This document shows, one piece after another, positions 42,820 through 51,696 of a stretch of DNA of 64,000 bases. How positions within the stretch are numbered: the first letter of the stretch is position 1; the number at the start of each line of letters is the position of its first letter. A model generated the notes under the pieces. The model was not told the DNA's origin. It searched no databases and worked only from the letters and a program-made list of their open reading frames with translations. The stretch spans positions 744,001 to 808,000 of the forward strand of contig JADJXK010000001.1 of NCBI GenBank assembly GCA_016710325.1, written 5' to 3'. The DNA comes from Candidatus Leptofilum proximum (GTDB lineage Bacteria; Chloroflexota; Anaerolineae; Promineifilales; Promineifilaceae). Made by a program: the position numbers and the translations under genes.

Positions 42820-43482
42820 GTGAGGTATTTTTTTGCCTGGTTGGGATCTAAGCGGGCGGCCAAGCGGGACGTGGCCGAACCGGGCTGTCTGCTGGATCGG
42901 GCCGCTAACGCCAACCTACCCGTCCCGGCGGGCGGCATTGTGCTGCACAACTTTTACGAGCTGGCGCGGGAAGAGGGTGTGGTGCAGGAAAAAGACGGCC
43001 GTATCACCCCCCTCTCCCCCCTGGCCCTGCACGATTTACTCTTCAACCTGGCCCGCTTTCCGCTGCTCAACGATGCGATGGTGATACGGCCGTTACACCC
43101 CACCCACTTCGGTCCCACTTCGCTACCCATCCGGCTGGACGATGCGGCCCGGCTGACTCACTCGTTATGCGAAGGCTGGTCTGGGCAAGACGGCCGTCGC
43201 GACTTGCTGCTGATCACCCTGCCTCAGAGAGACGTGGCGGGAACGGCCGTTACCCACCCCAACGCCGCCACCGACCAGATCATCTTGCCTGAGGGTCAGC
43301 TAGAGCTGCCCCAACTCGGCCGCTGGCAGCGCCCGGACGACAGCCTGCCGCCCCACGCCCAACGGCTGCAAATGCTCCTGCGCGGCCAACGCCGCACCTT
43401 TGGGGATAGTGGTTGGGAGATTGAATGGATGGATGACGGCCGTATTTGCTGGCTGTGGGAACTCAAACCAATCACGAGTTAA
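42820..43482 (+). CDS. Conserved hypothetical protein with PPDK-like N-terminus
   Basis: 220 residues starting at GTG, with GGAGG six bases before it. The N-terminal CLLDRAANANLPVPAGGIVL resembles the first conserved block of pyruvate phosphate dikinase/PEP synthase ATP-binding domains (x-G-L-P-V-P-x-G), but the ATP-grasp part is missing. The rest (RDLLLITLPQRD, WEIEWMDDGRICWLWEL) is unrecognised. Six ACGGCCGT octamers occur in this short gene. Confidence 0.6.
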   Translation: MRYFFAWLGSKRAAKRDVAEPGCLLDRAANANLPVPAGGIVLHNFYELAREEGVVQEKDGRITPLSPLALHDLLFNLARFPLLNDAMVIRPLHPTHFGPTSLPIRLDDAARLTHSLCEGWSGQDGRRDLLLITLPQRDVAGTAVTHPNAATDQIILPEGQLELPQLGRWQRPDDSLPPHAQRLQMLLRGQRRTFGDSGWEIEWMDDGRICWLWELKPITS

Positions 43483-43495
43483 CTGGCTTGCGTCT

Positions 43496-45618
43496 CTACT
43501 CTCCATTTTCAAAAAGCACATCTTGCAGCAGGTACACCGTGTCGAAGCCGCTCATGCAGCCCTCGGCAATGAGCACGTTGGTCCCCCGGTGCAGCACAAA
43601 GGGCTCTTTGTAGCTGGTGAGCTGGATCGTTTCTTGCGCCCCCAAATCGACCAAAAACGCGCCCAGTTCGGCTGGGACTTCCTGGCCGGTTTCATCCATC
43701 ACAATCACGTCACACGCCTGGCTGATGACGTAGCTGAGCTGGTTGCCTTCCAGCCGGGGATTAGCCAGGTGATACCTTACAGATTCTTCGACGGGAACGG
43801 CCGTTTCCACCACCCCCGTCGTTAAATCCAGCACCTTGATGCCCTCGCCAAAGGTAATCCAGGCCACCTGATTGCCGCTGATAGTGGGTTGGGCATTGTG
43901 CTTACCGTCGGCGACGAGTACGGCCGTTTCCCCGTGCGCAAATTGAAAGAATAAATGTCAAAAGGATTGTCGGGGCAGTTGCCGCAGCCTTCTAATGGTT
44001 CTCCACGCACGGGGCTGTTGCGATTGTCGGCCCAAACGACTAAGTCGCCCGAAAGAGCGGGCTGCTGCTGTACCCCTTCCGCCACGGCAACAGGAATTTC
44101 TTCGCCGCTAACTAGATTGAAAGCATAAATATCAGCGGCGTAATAATTTTCATCACCGGTTTCATTGCGCTTGTCCTGCCACACCAGCCAGCGCTCGTTG
44201 CCCGCCAGGTTAAACCGCTCCGCTGGAACCTGCGTGAGCTGCTGCGTCTCGCCAGTGAGAATGTTATACTGCCATACGTGCCCCTCATCGCCAATCCAGG
44301 CCACCGTCGCCTGCGTCAACACCACATCGCCCCAACCGCCATTTTCGCTAATCACAAAGCGCCTGCCACTCTCAATCTCGATCAAGTAGAGTGTGCTCTC
44401 AGCCATCTTAGAAGCGACGTACCATTGGTCGCTGATGCCACGCGGCCGTAAATCGTTGGGCAGATCGATGCGGGTAAAGTTGGCGGGGGAAGGAACGGCC
44501 GTTGCAGGCAAAGCTTGTTCTACAAAACGCTCCGATGTAAAAGCAATCTGCGTGCCATCCGGCGACCAAATGCTGCCCCATTCATCTTCACCACTGTCGG
44601 TCAACCGCGTCAGCTCGCTGCCATCAGGGCGAATAATAAAAATATCGCCATTAGCTTCATAGCTGCTAATAGCGATCCAATCCCCGCCCGGCGACCAGGC
44701 AATGTGGGCCGCTTCCCGCTCGCCAAGCTGGGCAATTTCGCCAGTGGGCACATCGAGCAGATAAAGATGGTAAATATCAACGTGATTGCTGTTAGCGTTA
44801 GAAGTAAAGGCAAGGAAACGGCCGTCTGGCGACAAGTCGGCGTAAGCAATATTTTCCATGTTCTCTACCAGCGGCTCCACCTCGCCGGTTACCAGCTCGT
44901 ACTGGTAAAGTCCAAACATTGCTTCTTGCGGGCTGTGGTGGTTGGAAGCAAAGAGAATTGCTGTGCCATCGGTTGCCCAATCGACAATTTGTTGTTCACC
45001 AGCGAGATCGACCAGCTGCATCGCGCGATTGGCTGCCAGATCAAAAAGCATCAGGTTCTGCTCATGCTCATAAGCAATTTTGCGGCCATCGGGCGACCAA
45101 CGCGGTGGTGTGTTATTCCCGGCCGCGGCCAGCTGGCGCGGGTTGCCGCCATCGCGATCGACAACAAATAAATGGTGCTGATACTGGGCCAAATTTGTCA
45201 GGGAAAGATAAGCCACCTGGGACCCGTCTGGGGAAAAACTGCCGTGGCTGTCTAGCCACTCCTCGCTGGTCAGCTGCGTTACCTCGCCAATTTCCAGGTC
45301 CAAAGTAAACAAATCACTGCTGCCACTGGGACTGCCGGAATAGAGAAGGGAACGGCCGTCTGGCGACCAATCCAGCACAACTTCCGCGTTAGACTTCGCC
45401 ATTGGCCATCGCTTTTCACCGCCGGGGACCGTCACAATGGCAAACCCAAACCGCTCTGGTGAGAAAGTAGTTGTTTCCTCATTCGTTTCAATTGTTGTCG
45501 GGGCGGTTATTGTAGGCAAATCGGTTTCTGAAGCCGGTATACAGCCTGTCGCGGCCAGCAGAAAAAGCACAACCAGGGGGAAAACAACCAGTCGTTTGGT
45601 CAACTGCCAGGAAAACAT
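43496..45618 (-). pseudogene. TolB-like beta-propeller lipoprotein with a single frameshift
   Basis: The N-terminus has a signal peptide with lipobox (LLAATGC). At least six PD40 blades of the form WSPDGRSLLYSGS, FSPDGSQVAYLS, WSPDGTQIAFTSE follow, then a second set of blades of the form GDLVVWADNRN. At 43930-43933 the reverse strand reads CGGGGAAACGG. One more G would turn the frame KRPYSSPTV into GETAVLVADGKHNAQPTISG, which continues smoothly into the 43496-43867 frame (VAWITFGEGIKVLDL). The gene is therefore either freshly broken or the base is missing from the assembly. The intact protein would be about 708 residues, exported and lipid-anchored. Confidence 0.78.
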
Positions 45619-45747
45619 ACAGCCTCCTTTTATGCCAAAATAGACGTCTCATTGGTTAACGCCATTCGCCACTGATTCGTTCCGTTAAGCTCACTTTGCC
45701 GGGGTTTTGCCCACCACTTCGTTCATCAAAGCGTGACCAAGAATTAT

Positions 45748-45820
45748 ACGAATGAGTGAATCACACAAATAATTCCACAAAAATATTCGCATCATTCGTC
45801 CATTCGTGCCATTTGTGTTC
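45748..45820. repeat. Inverted repeat, CATTCGTGCCATTTGTG word family
   Basis: ACGAATGAGTGAATCACACA and, inverted, ATTCGTCCATTCGTGCCATT with TGTGTTC. Another member of the tandem-word hairpins. Confidence 0.55.
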
Positions 45821-45846
45821 CCTCTCTCCACCGCCGAAAATTGCGT

Positions 45847-45875
45847 TTGGCAGCATCTGTGGGCTGTGGTAGACT
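45847..45875 (+). promoter_or_regulatory. Sigma-70-like promoter
   Basis: TTGGCA, 17-base spacer, TAGACT, with TG one base before the -10 (extended -10). Transcription would begin near 45882 and cover the hairpin at 45928 and the 23-residue ORF. Confidence 0.6.
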
Positions 45876-45927
45876 GGCGTTTCGTGCGTTTTTTGGCTGA
45901 CCCTAATGGTTAGCCCGTAACAGTGCT

Positions 45928-45947
45928 GACGCCAAAAGTTTGGCGTC
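45928..45947 (+). repeat. Short leader hairpin
   Basis: GACGCCAAA, two bases, TTTGGCGTC: a 9-bp perfect stem ending three bases before the AAGGAG ribosome site. Confidence 0.55.
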
Positions 45948-45964
45948 ACGAAGGAGATTCTCCC

Positions 45965-46036
45965 ATGATGTTTCTGTTACAAAGCTCCCCGCAAAATCGT
46001 GCAGCTGCTCCCTTCTGGGATTGCCATATCTGGTAA
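45965..46036 (+). CDS. 23-residue peptide ORF ahead of an ABC exporter
   Basis: ATGATG with AAGGAG eight bases upstream, preceded by a promoter and hairpin. The product starts MMFLLQSSPQ and ends FWDCHIW, which is unusually rich in aromatic residues. It could be a leader peptide for control of the exporter genes or a small secreted peptide. No homolog is recognised, and short ORFs can arise by chance. The combination of promoter, hairpin and ribosome site is the evidence. Confidence 0.45.
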   Translation: MMFLLQSSPQNRAAAPFWDCHIW

Positions 46037-46124
46037 TCACTGGTTGGTCGAGCCAGCCACTGGCCGACACCGGCCCCTGGCCGTTCCGTAAAACCGCAAC
46101 TTTTTGCCCAACAATTGAATAAGG

Positions 46125-46221
46125 TTTGGTTGCTAGTTGATAGTGGCTGGTTTTCAGTCAATCTTGTCTGGCTGCCGCTCTTCTGTTGCCTGAACAATTA
46201 CTAGCCACCAACCACTAGACA
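46125..46221. repeat. Inverted repeat, GGTTGCTAGT/ACTAGCCACCAACC word family
   Basis: GGTTGCTAGTTGATAGTGGC and, further on, ACTAGCCACCAACCACTAG. The same words occur at 52858-52920. It precedes the ABC exporter start. Confidence 0.65.
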
Positions 46222-46239
46222 CTGTTTTAAGGAGGAAAC

Positions 46240-47979
46240 ATGGAGTTACCTATCCGCCGCTACGGGGATTTGATGTTTGAATATCTCTATCCCCTGCGGC
46301 GCAAAGTGTACCTGCTGGCCGGGCTGATTTTTACCACCCTGGCATTGCAGCTGGTGAACCCGCAAATTATTCGAGGGTTTATTGATACGGCCGTTACCAG
46401 TTCGAACACCCAACCCCTCATCTGGGCAGGCATAGTCTTCCTGCTTACCTCGCTGCTGCTGCAGCTGGTGGGCGTGGCGGCCACCTACGTGGGCGAAGAC
46501 GTCGGCTGGCAGTCCACTAACCAGCTCCGCGCCGACCTGGCTCGCCACTGCCTGCACCTGGACATGCGCTTCCACAACGAGCACACCCCCGGCGAAATGA
46601 TCGAGCGCATTGACGGCGATGTGGCCAACATTGCCATCTTTTCTGCCCAGTTTGTCATCCGCATTGTGGGCAACCTGCTGCTGATTGTGGGCGTGCTCAT
46701 CGTGCTGCTGTGGGAAGATTGGCGGATTACGCTGGCGATGGGGCTGTTTACGGCCGTTTCCCTCGTCGGCCTCAGCAAAGTGCGCCAGATTGCCGTGCCC
46801 GCCTGGAAAGCCGCCCGCGAAGCCAACGCCGAACTGATGGGCTTCATCGAGGAGCAGCTGGGCGGCACAGAAGACATTCGCGCCAGCGGCGCCGTGCCCT
46901 ACGTCATGCGCCGCCTGGCTATCTTCAGCCGCCAGCGCATGGACAAAGAAATCGAAGGCGCCGACAAAAGCATCATCATCATGATTGCCTGGATCGGCTT
47001 GTTTACGCTGGGCCAGCTCATTGCCATGCTCACCGGCTTCTACCTTTACCGCGCCGGGGCGCTGACGATTGGCACGGTCTACCTGATTTTCAGCTACACG
47101 GCGGCCATCTTCCAGCCCCTGCGCGAGATCAGCAACCAGATCGAAAACATGCAGCAGGCGGCCGCGGGCATTGACCGCGTCGAGCAGCTCCACCGGGAAA
47201 CCAGCCGCATCGTGGACAGCGGCCAGGCCCGCCTGCCCAACGGGCCACTCGGTGTCGCCTTCAAGCGCGTCAACTTTGCCTACCACGACGAGCTGATTTT
47301 GCGCGATATCAACTTCCACCTGGCGCCGGGCGAGGTGCTGGGGCTGCTGGGCCGTACCGGCAGCGGCAAAACCACCATCACCCGGCTGCTCTTCCGCCTG
47401 TACGAGGTGACGGCTGGCGACGTGTGTTTGGACTCTCACAACATCCAGGATCTGCCACTGAGCCACCTGCGCAAAAAAGTGGGTATGGTCACCCAGGAAG
47501 TCCAGCTCTTCCGCGCCTCCGTGCGTCACAACCTTACCTTCTTCGACCCCACCATCGCCGACGCGCGCATCCTGGCCGTGCTGCACGATCTGGGCCTTGG
47601 CGATTGGTTTGCCGTGCTGCCACACGGCCTGGACACCGAGTTACAGTCCGAAGGCGCCAGCCTCTCGGCCGGGGAAGCGCAGCTGCTGGCCTTCACCCGC
47701 GTCTTTTTGCAGGATCCTGGCCTGGTGATCCTCGATGAGGCGTCGTCCCGGCTGGACCCGGCCACGGAGCAGCTCATCGAGCGCGCCGTGGACAAGCTGC
47801 TGCACAACCGCACCGGCATCATTGTGGCCCACCGGCTGACGACGGTGCATCGGGCGGACAAGATTATGGTGCTGAGCAACGGCCGTATCCTGGAACACGA
47901 CACCTACACCAACCTGGCCAGCAACCCGGCATCCCACTTTGCCGAACTGCTGCGGACGGGACTGGAAGTTGCAATGTAA
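46240..47979 (+). CDS. ABC exporter half-transporter A (catalytic Glu present, signature degenerate)
   Basis: 579 residues: a six-helix exporter domain, then the ATPase: Walker A GRTGSGKTTI, signature LSAGEAQ in place of LSGGQ, Walker B VILDEASSRLD with the catalytic Glu, H-loop IIVAHRLTTV. AGGAGG lies before the ATG. It pairs with the next gene to make a heterodimer. The substrate is unknown. Confidence 0.9.
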   Translation: MELPIRRYGDLMFEYLYPLRRKVYLLAGLIFTTLALQLVNPQIIRGFIDTAVTSSNTQPLIWAGIVFLLTSLLLQLVGVAATYVGEDVGWQSTNQLRADLARHCLHLDMRFHNEHTPGEMIERIDGDVANIAIFSAQFVIRIVGNLLLIVGVLIVLLWEDWRITLAMGLFTAVSLVGLSKVRQIAVPAWKAAREANAELMGFIEEQLGGTEDIRASGAVPYVMRRLAIFSRQRMDKEIEGADKSIIIMIAWIGLFTLGQLIAMLTGFYLYRAGALTIGTVYLIFSYTAAIFQPLREISNQIENMQQAAAGIDRVEQLHRETSRIVDSGQARLPNGPLGVAFKRVNFAYHDELILRDINFHLAPGEVLGLLGRTGSGKTTITRLLFRLYEVTAGDVCLDSHNIQDLPLSHLRKKVGMVTQEVQLFRASVRHNLTFFDPTIADARILAVLHDLGLGDWFAVLPHGLDTELQSEGASLSAGEAQLLAFTRVFLQDPGLVILDEASSRLDPATEQLIERAVDKLLHNRTGIIVAHRLTTVHRADKIMVLSNGRILEHDTYTNLASNPASHFAELLRTGLEVAM

Positions 47980-47982
47980 TGA

Positions 47983-48061
47983 CCCCCTCCCTGGCCCTCC
48001 CCCTGAGAGGGGGAGGGAACATTGCTCCCTCTCCCTTGAGGGAGAGGGCTGGGGTGAGGGT
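47983..48061. repeat. CCCTCTCCC-type intergenic dyads
   Basis: CCCTCCCCCTGAGAGGGGGAGGG and CCCTCTCCCTTGAGGGAGAG form two adjacent hairpins between the two exporter genes. This is a kind of element seen in many bacterial genomes. Confidence 0.65.
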
Positions 48062-48075
48062 AGGAAAGGAGGAAC

Positions 48076-49920
48076 ATGACTACTCTAAAACAACCCACCG
48101 CCGACGCACCGCAAGTGGAGCAGCCAACATGGAAATTTGTTCTGGCGTTGATTCGTTTTAAACCGTGGCCGCACTTTTTTAACCTGCTAGCCCTGGTGGC
48201 CATGATGCTGGGGCAGTTGGGACCGCCGCTGGTCATCCGCTACTTCTTTGACCTGCTCACCGGTGGAGCCACGGCCGCTTTTGACCTGACGACCCTGATC
48301 GCGCTGCTGGTGGTGATGGCCGTGGTACAGATGGGCGGGCGGCGCGGTGTGGTGAAGATGAATCGGCCGTTTATGCTGCATTCGCATGCCCTGCTGCACA
48401 ACAACATGCTCGGCCGCATCATGGAACGCCCCGGCGCACGTTCCCTGCCGGAAGCTCCCGGCGAGGCGATCAGCCGCTTCCGGGGCGACGTGTGGGAGCT
48501 GCCGTTTTTCGCCCTGTGGATCAACGACGTAACGGCCAACGGCGTTTTTCTCATCTTTGCCCTGGCCATCATGATGAGCATCAACGCCAAAATTGCCCTG
48601 GTTGCCCTGCTGCCGATGGTGCTGGTGGTGCTGGTAACCAACAGCGCCACGGGCCGCATCCAGGCGTACCGGCAGGAGATGCGCAAGCGCAGCGGTATCG
48701 TCACCGGCTTCATCGCGGAATCATTTGGCGCGGTGCAGGCGATCAAAGTCGCCTCCGCCGAGGACCGGGTGATTGACTACTTCGGCACGCTCAATGAAAA
48801 GCGGCGGCAGGCAGCGCTGAAGGACCGGCTGTTTAATGAAGTCCTGGGCTCTGTCTTCCAGAACTCGGGCAACATCGGCACGGCGATTATCTTGCTGCTG
48901 GCGGCGCAAAGTTTGCAGGCAGGTGCCTTCACCGTTGGCGATTTTTACCTGTTTGTCTCCTACCTGGGCAACACCACCGGGTTTGCCAGCTTCCTGGGCT
49001 TTTTGCTGGCGCGCTACAAGCAGGCCACCGTGGCCGTCAGCCGCATGGTGCGCCTGCTGCAAGGGGCCGACCCGCTCAGCCTGGTGCGGCACCGCCCGGT
49101 GTACCTGCATGGCGATCTGCCCGAAGTGCCGTTTGTGGCCAAAACGGCCGCAGACCACCTCCACACCCTCTCCATCCACAACCTCAGCTGCACCCACCCG
49201 GAATCCGAGCGAGGCATCACCAACATCAACCTGCACCTGGACAAAGGCTCATTTACGGTAATCACCGGGCGCATTGGCGCGGGCAAAACGACACTGCTGC
49301 GGGCGCTGCTTGGCTTGCTGCCGCACCAATCCGGTGAAATTCGCTGGAACGATGAACTGGTGCCTCACCCGGCCGAATTTTTTGTGCCACCGCGCACAGC
49401 CTACACCGCCCAGGTACCGCGCCTGTTCAGCGATACCCTGCGGCAGAATCTGCTGCTCGGCCTGTCGGAAGAAAAGGTCGATATTTCCGCCGCCATCGAA
49501 GCAGCTATCCTGCACGAGGATGTGGCCCAGCTAGAAAACGGGCTGGATTCGGCCGTCGGCCCCAAGGGGGTGAAACTGTCTGGCGGGCAGATCCAGCGCT
49601 CGGCTACGGCGCGCATGTTCCTGCGCGACGCCGAGCTGTATGTCTTTGACGATCTCTCCAGCGCGCTGGATGTGAACACAGAGAAGCAGCTGTGGACGCA
49701 GCTTTTTGCAAGCGAACAAAGTTCAAAGGCTTCCAACAATAAATCAGCGATTTGTTCGCCGCCGACCTGCCTGGTGGTGTCTCACCGGCGGGCAGCGTTA
49801 CGGCGGGCGGATCATATTGTGGTGTTGAAAGACGGCCGTATCGAAGCCGAGGGTAAACTGGACGAACTGCTGCTTACCAGCCCGGAAATGCAGCGGCTGT
49901 GGGAAGGCAACCTTCAGTAG
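48076..49920 (+). CDS. ABC exporter half-transporter B (signature intact, catalytic Glu replaced)
   Basis: 614 residues, exporter membrane domain and ATPase: Walker A GRIGAGKTTL, signature LSGGQIQRS, Walker B YVFDDLSSALD with Asp in place of the catalytic Glu, H-loop VVSHRRAAL. The intact signature here and the intact Glu in subunit A together build one working ATP site, and the two degenerate parts build the other. This is the usual arrangement of heterodimeric exporters. Confidence 0.9.
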   Translation: MTTLKQPTADAPQVEQPTWKFVLALIRFKPWPHFFNLLALVAMMLGQLGPPLVIRYFFDLLTGGATAAFDLTTLIALLVVMAVVQMGGRRGVVKMNRPFMLHSHALLHNNMLGRIMERPGARSLPEAPGEAISRFRGDVWELPFFALWINDVTANGVFLIFALAIMMSINAKIALVALLPMVLVVLVTNSATGRIQAYRQEMRKRSGIVTGFIAESFGAVQAIKVASAEDRVIDYFGTLNEKRRQAALKDRLFNEVLGSVFQNSGNIGTAIILLLAAQSLQAGAFTVGDFYLFVSYLGNTTGFASFLGFLLARYKQATVAVSRMVRLLQGADPLSLVRHRPVYLHGDLPEVPFVAKTAADHLHTLSIHNLSCTHPESERGITNINLHLDKGSFTVITGRIGAGKTTLLRALLGLLPHQSGEIRWNDELVPHPAEFFVPPRTAYTAQVPRLFSDTLRQNLLLGLSEEKVDISAAIEAAILHEDVAQLENGLDSAVGPKGVKLSGGQIQRSATARMFLRDAELYVFDDLSSALDVNTEKQLWTQLFASEQSSKASNNKSAICSPPTCLVVSHRRAALRRADHIVVLKDGRIEAEGKLDELLLTSPEMQRLWEGNLQ

Positions 49921-49936
49921 CTAGTGCCGGGGCCGA

Positions 49937-50575
49937 TCAATCGTCTAAAACGATGAGCCGGTAGCGCACCGCAACACGAATGAGCTCGACAATGTTGCGG
50001 GCATCCAGCTTGGTCATGAGGTTCGTGCGGTGGCGCTCCACCGTTTTGATGCTCACGCTCAAAATGTCGGCAATTTCGGCGTTGGTGTGCCCCTTGGCAA
50101 TGAGCTGCAGCAGCTCATGCTCGCGCGGCGTTAGCTGGTCGGCGGGCGATGGGCTGCTGCTGCTCGGCGGCGTCAACACCGACTCGGACACCGACGGGCT
50201 GAGGTAAGTGGCCCCCCGGCTGGCAGCGCGGACGGTTAGCAGCAGCTCTTCTTTAAAGGAGCCCTTAAGCAGGTAGCCCTTGGCGCCATTTTGCAGCGCC
50301 TGGCGCACAAACACCTCGTCGGCATACATGGAAAGGATGACCACGTGGGTGGGCAAACCTCGCTCGCGCAGCTGCTCCAACACCTGGATGCCGTTCATGC
50401 CCGGCATGGCAATATCCATCACCAGCACGTCTGGCCGGTGCTGCTGCACCAATTCTAGCGCCCCTTCGCCACTTTCCGCCTCGCCCACAACTGTAATATC
50501 CTCGGCTTTTTCCAGCAAGGCGCGAATCCCTTCGCGCACCAGGTTGTGATCATCAGCAATAATTACATTTATCAT
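49937..50575 (-). CDS. NarL/FixJ-type response regulator
   Basis: 212 residues. The receiver has the phosphorylation site Asp54 (VMDIAMPG), acidic pocket ADDH and the conserved Lys in YLLKGS. The C-terminal LuxR-type helix-turn-helix is LTPREHELLQLIAKGHTNAE. A Ser/Pro linker joins them. Last gene of a three-gene reverse operon with a histidine kinase and a channel-like protein. Confidence 0.92.
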   Translation of the reverse strand: MINVIIADDHNLVREGIRALLEKAEDITVVGEAESGEGALELVQQHRPDVLVMDIAMPGMNGIQVLEQLRERGLPTHVVILSMYADEVFVRQALQNGAKGYLLKGSFKEELLLTVRAASRGATYLSPSVSESVLTPPSSSSPSPADQLTPREHELLQLIAKGHTNAEIADILSVSIKTVERHRTNLMTKLDARNIVELIRVAVRYRLIVLDD

Positions 50576-50602
50576 GAGCTTCCTTCGGCAGCGCTGTGTT
50601 GC

Positions 50603-51691
50603 CTACATTTCGGTCAGCGGCAGGCGGGCCATAATCCGTGTACCCTCGTCGGGCACCGACTGAATTTCCAGGTGGCCACCCAGCAGCTCGACCCGTTCGT
50701 GCATGCCAAGTATACCAAGCCCGGCGCTGTGAGGCCGGGTAACGGCCGTCTGCCCCACAAACCCCACCCCGTCATCGACAATGGAAAGGTGAACGGCCGT
50801 CTCATCGGCCCACAGCTTCACCAGCACCTGGCTGGCCTGGGCATGTTTGGCCACGTTGGTCAGCGCCTCTTGCAGCACCCGGTAGAGGCAAATGTTTGCG
50901 GCATCCTCCAGCCGCAAATGGGGCGTGCCTTCATAAGCGATTGCCAACTGGGTAATGCGGCCAAAATTTTCGCAAAAATCTTCAAGGGTCAGGTTCAGCC
51001 CCACCGTGTCCAGCGCCGGGGGGCGCAGGCCGCGCGCCAGCTGGCGAATCCGATCTCGCGTCGTGTCCGTCAGGGCAATCGCTTCGGCCAGGTTTTGCCG
51101 CAGCCCTTCAGCACCGCTAGGCACTTCGACCTGAATGATTTCCAGGCCAATCTTCAGCGCCGTGAGTGCCTGCCCGGCCTCGTCGTGCAGCTCACGGGAA
51201 ATGCGTTGGCGCTCCTCTTCCTGGGCCATGACGACGCGCCGGGCCATTTCCTGAAGCGCTTCTTCGGCCCGCTTACGTGCAGTGACGTCATGGGCAAAGA
51301 TGCGCACGCGGTGGACATCGCCGTAGAGCGTGTAGCAAACCTTTTCTTCCAGCACGGAATCGCCAACGTCTACCTCGCGGGCCACATACTCCTGATCGCT
51401 GTCCGCAAAAGAGACGATGATGGGACGCAGGCCTCGCAGCAGGGGATGGCCCAGACCTTGCTGCCCCAGTTCGGGAAAGCGGTGCCTGGCCTCTGGGTTC
51501 ATGTAGGTGGGCCGCCCCAGCAGGTCTGTTTCGATGACCATGTTGGGGTTTTGCTCCGGAAACGAGGCTAACCACTGGAGCTTTTTTTCCAGCTGCTGGT
51601 AGTCAGCCACCTGCTGTTCCAGCCGGGCCACTGTTGCCTGGAGCGTGCTGATTTGCTGCTGTAAGACGGCCGTTTCCATCCCATCATCCAT
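50603..51691 (-). CDS. Sensor histidine kinase (HisKA_3) with coiled coil and PAS-like domain
   Basis: 362 residues from ATG 51691. There is an N-terminal coiled coil (TLQATVARLEQQVADYQQLE), a PAS-like domain (VIETDLLGRPTYMNPEARHR), then the HisKA_3 phosphoacceptor in RELHDEAGQ (His169) and the ATPase lid region VDDGVGFV and GLGILGMHERVELLGG. No membrane helix is present, so it is cytoplasmic. It starts five bases after the stop of the channel-like gene, so sensing may come through that protein. Confidence 0.9.
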   Translation of the reverse strand: MDDGMETAVLQQQISTLQATVARLEQQVADYQQLEKKLQWLASFPEQNPNMVIETDLLGRPTYMNPEARHRFPELGQQGLGHPLLRGLRPIIVSFADSDQEYVAREVDVGDSVLEEKVCYTLYGDVHRVRIFAHDVTARKRAEEALQEMARRVVMAQEEERQRISRELHDEAGQALTALKIGLEIIQVEVPSGAEGLRQNLAEAIALTDTTRDRIRQLARGLRPPALDTVGLNLTLEDFCENFGRITQLAIAYEGTPHLRLEDAANICLYRVLQEALTNVAKHAQASQVLVKLWADETAVHLSIVDDGVGFVGQTAVTRPHSAGLGILGMHERVELLGGHLEIQSVPDEGTRIMARLPLTEM

Positions 51692-51696
51692 ATCTC

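Larger units (their letters stand above)
45619..45964. other. Regulatory gap between propeller gene and 23-residue ORF
   Basis: About 345 bases without a gene, divergent on the left. It includes an imperfect dyad of ATTCGTGCCATTTGTG words (45748-45820), a well-spaced promoter (45847-45875) and a 9-bp hairpin (45928-45947). Confidence 0.6.
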
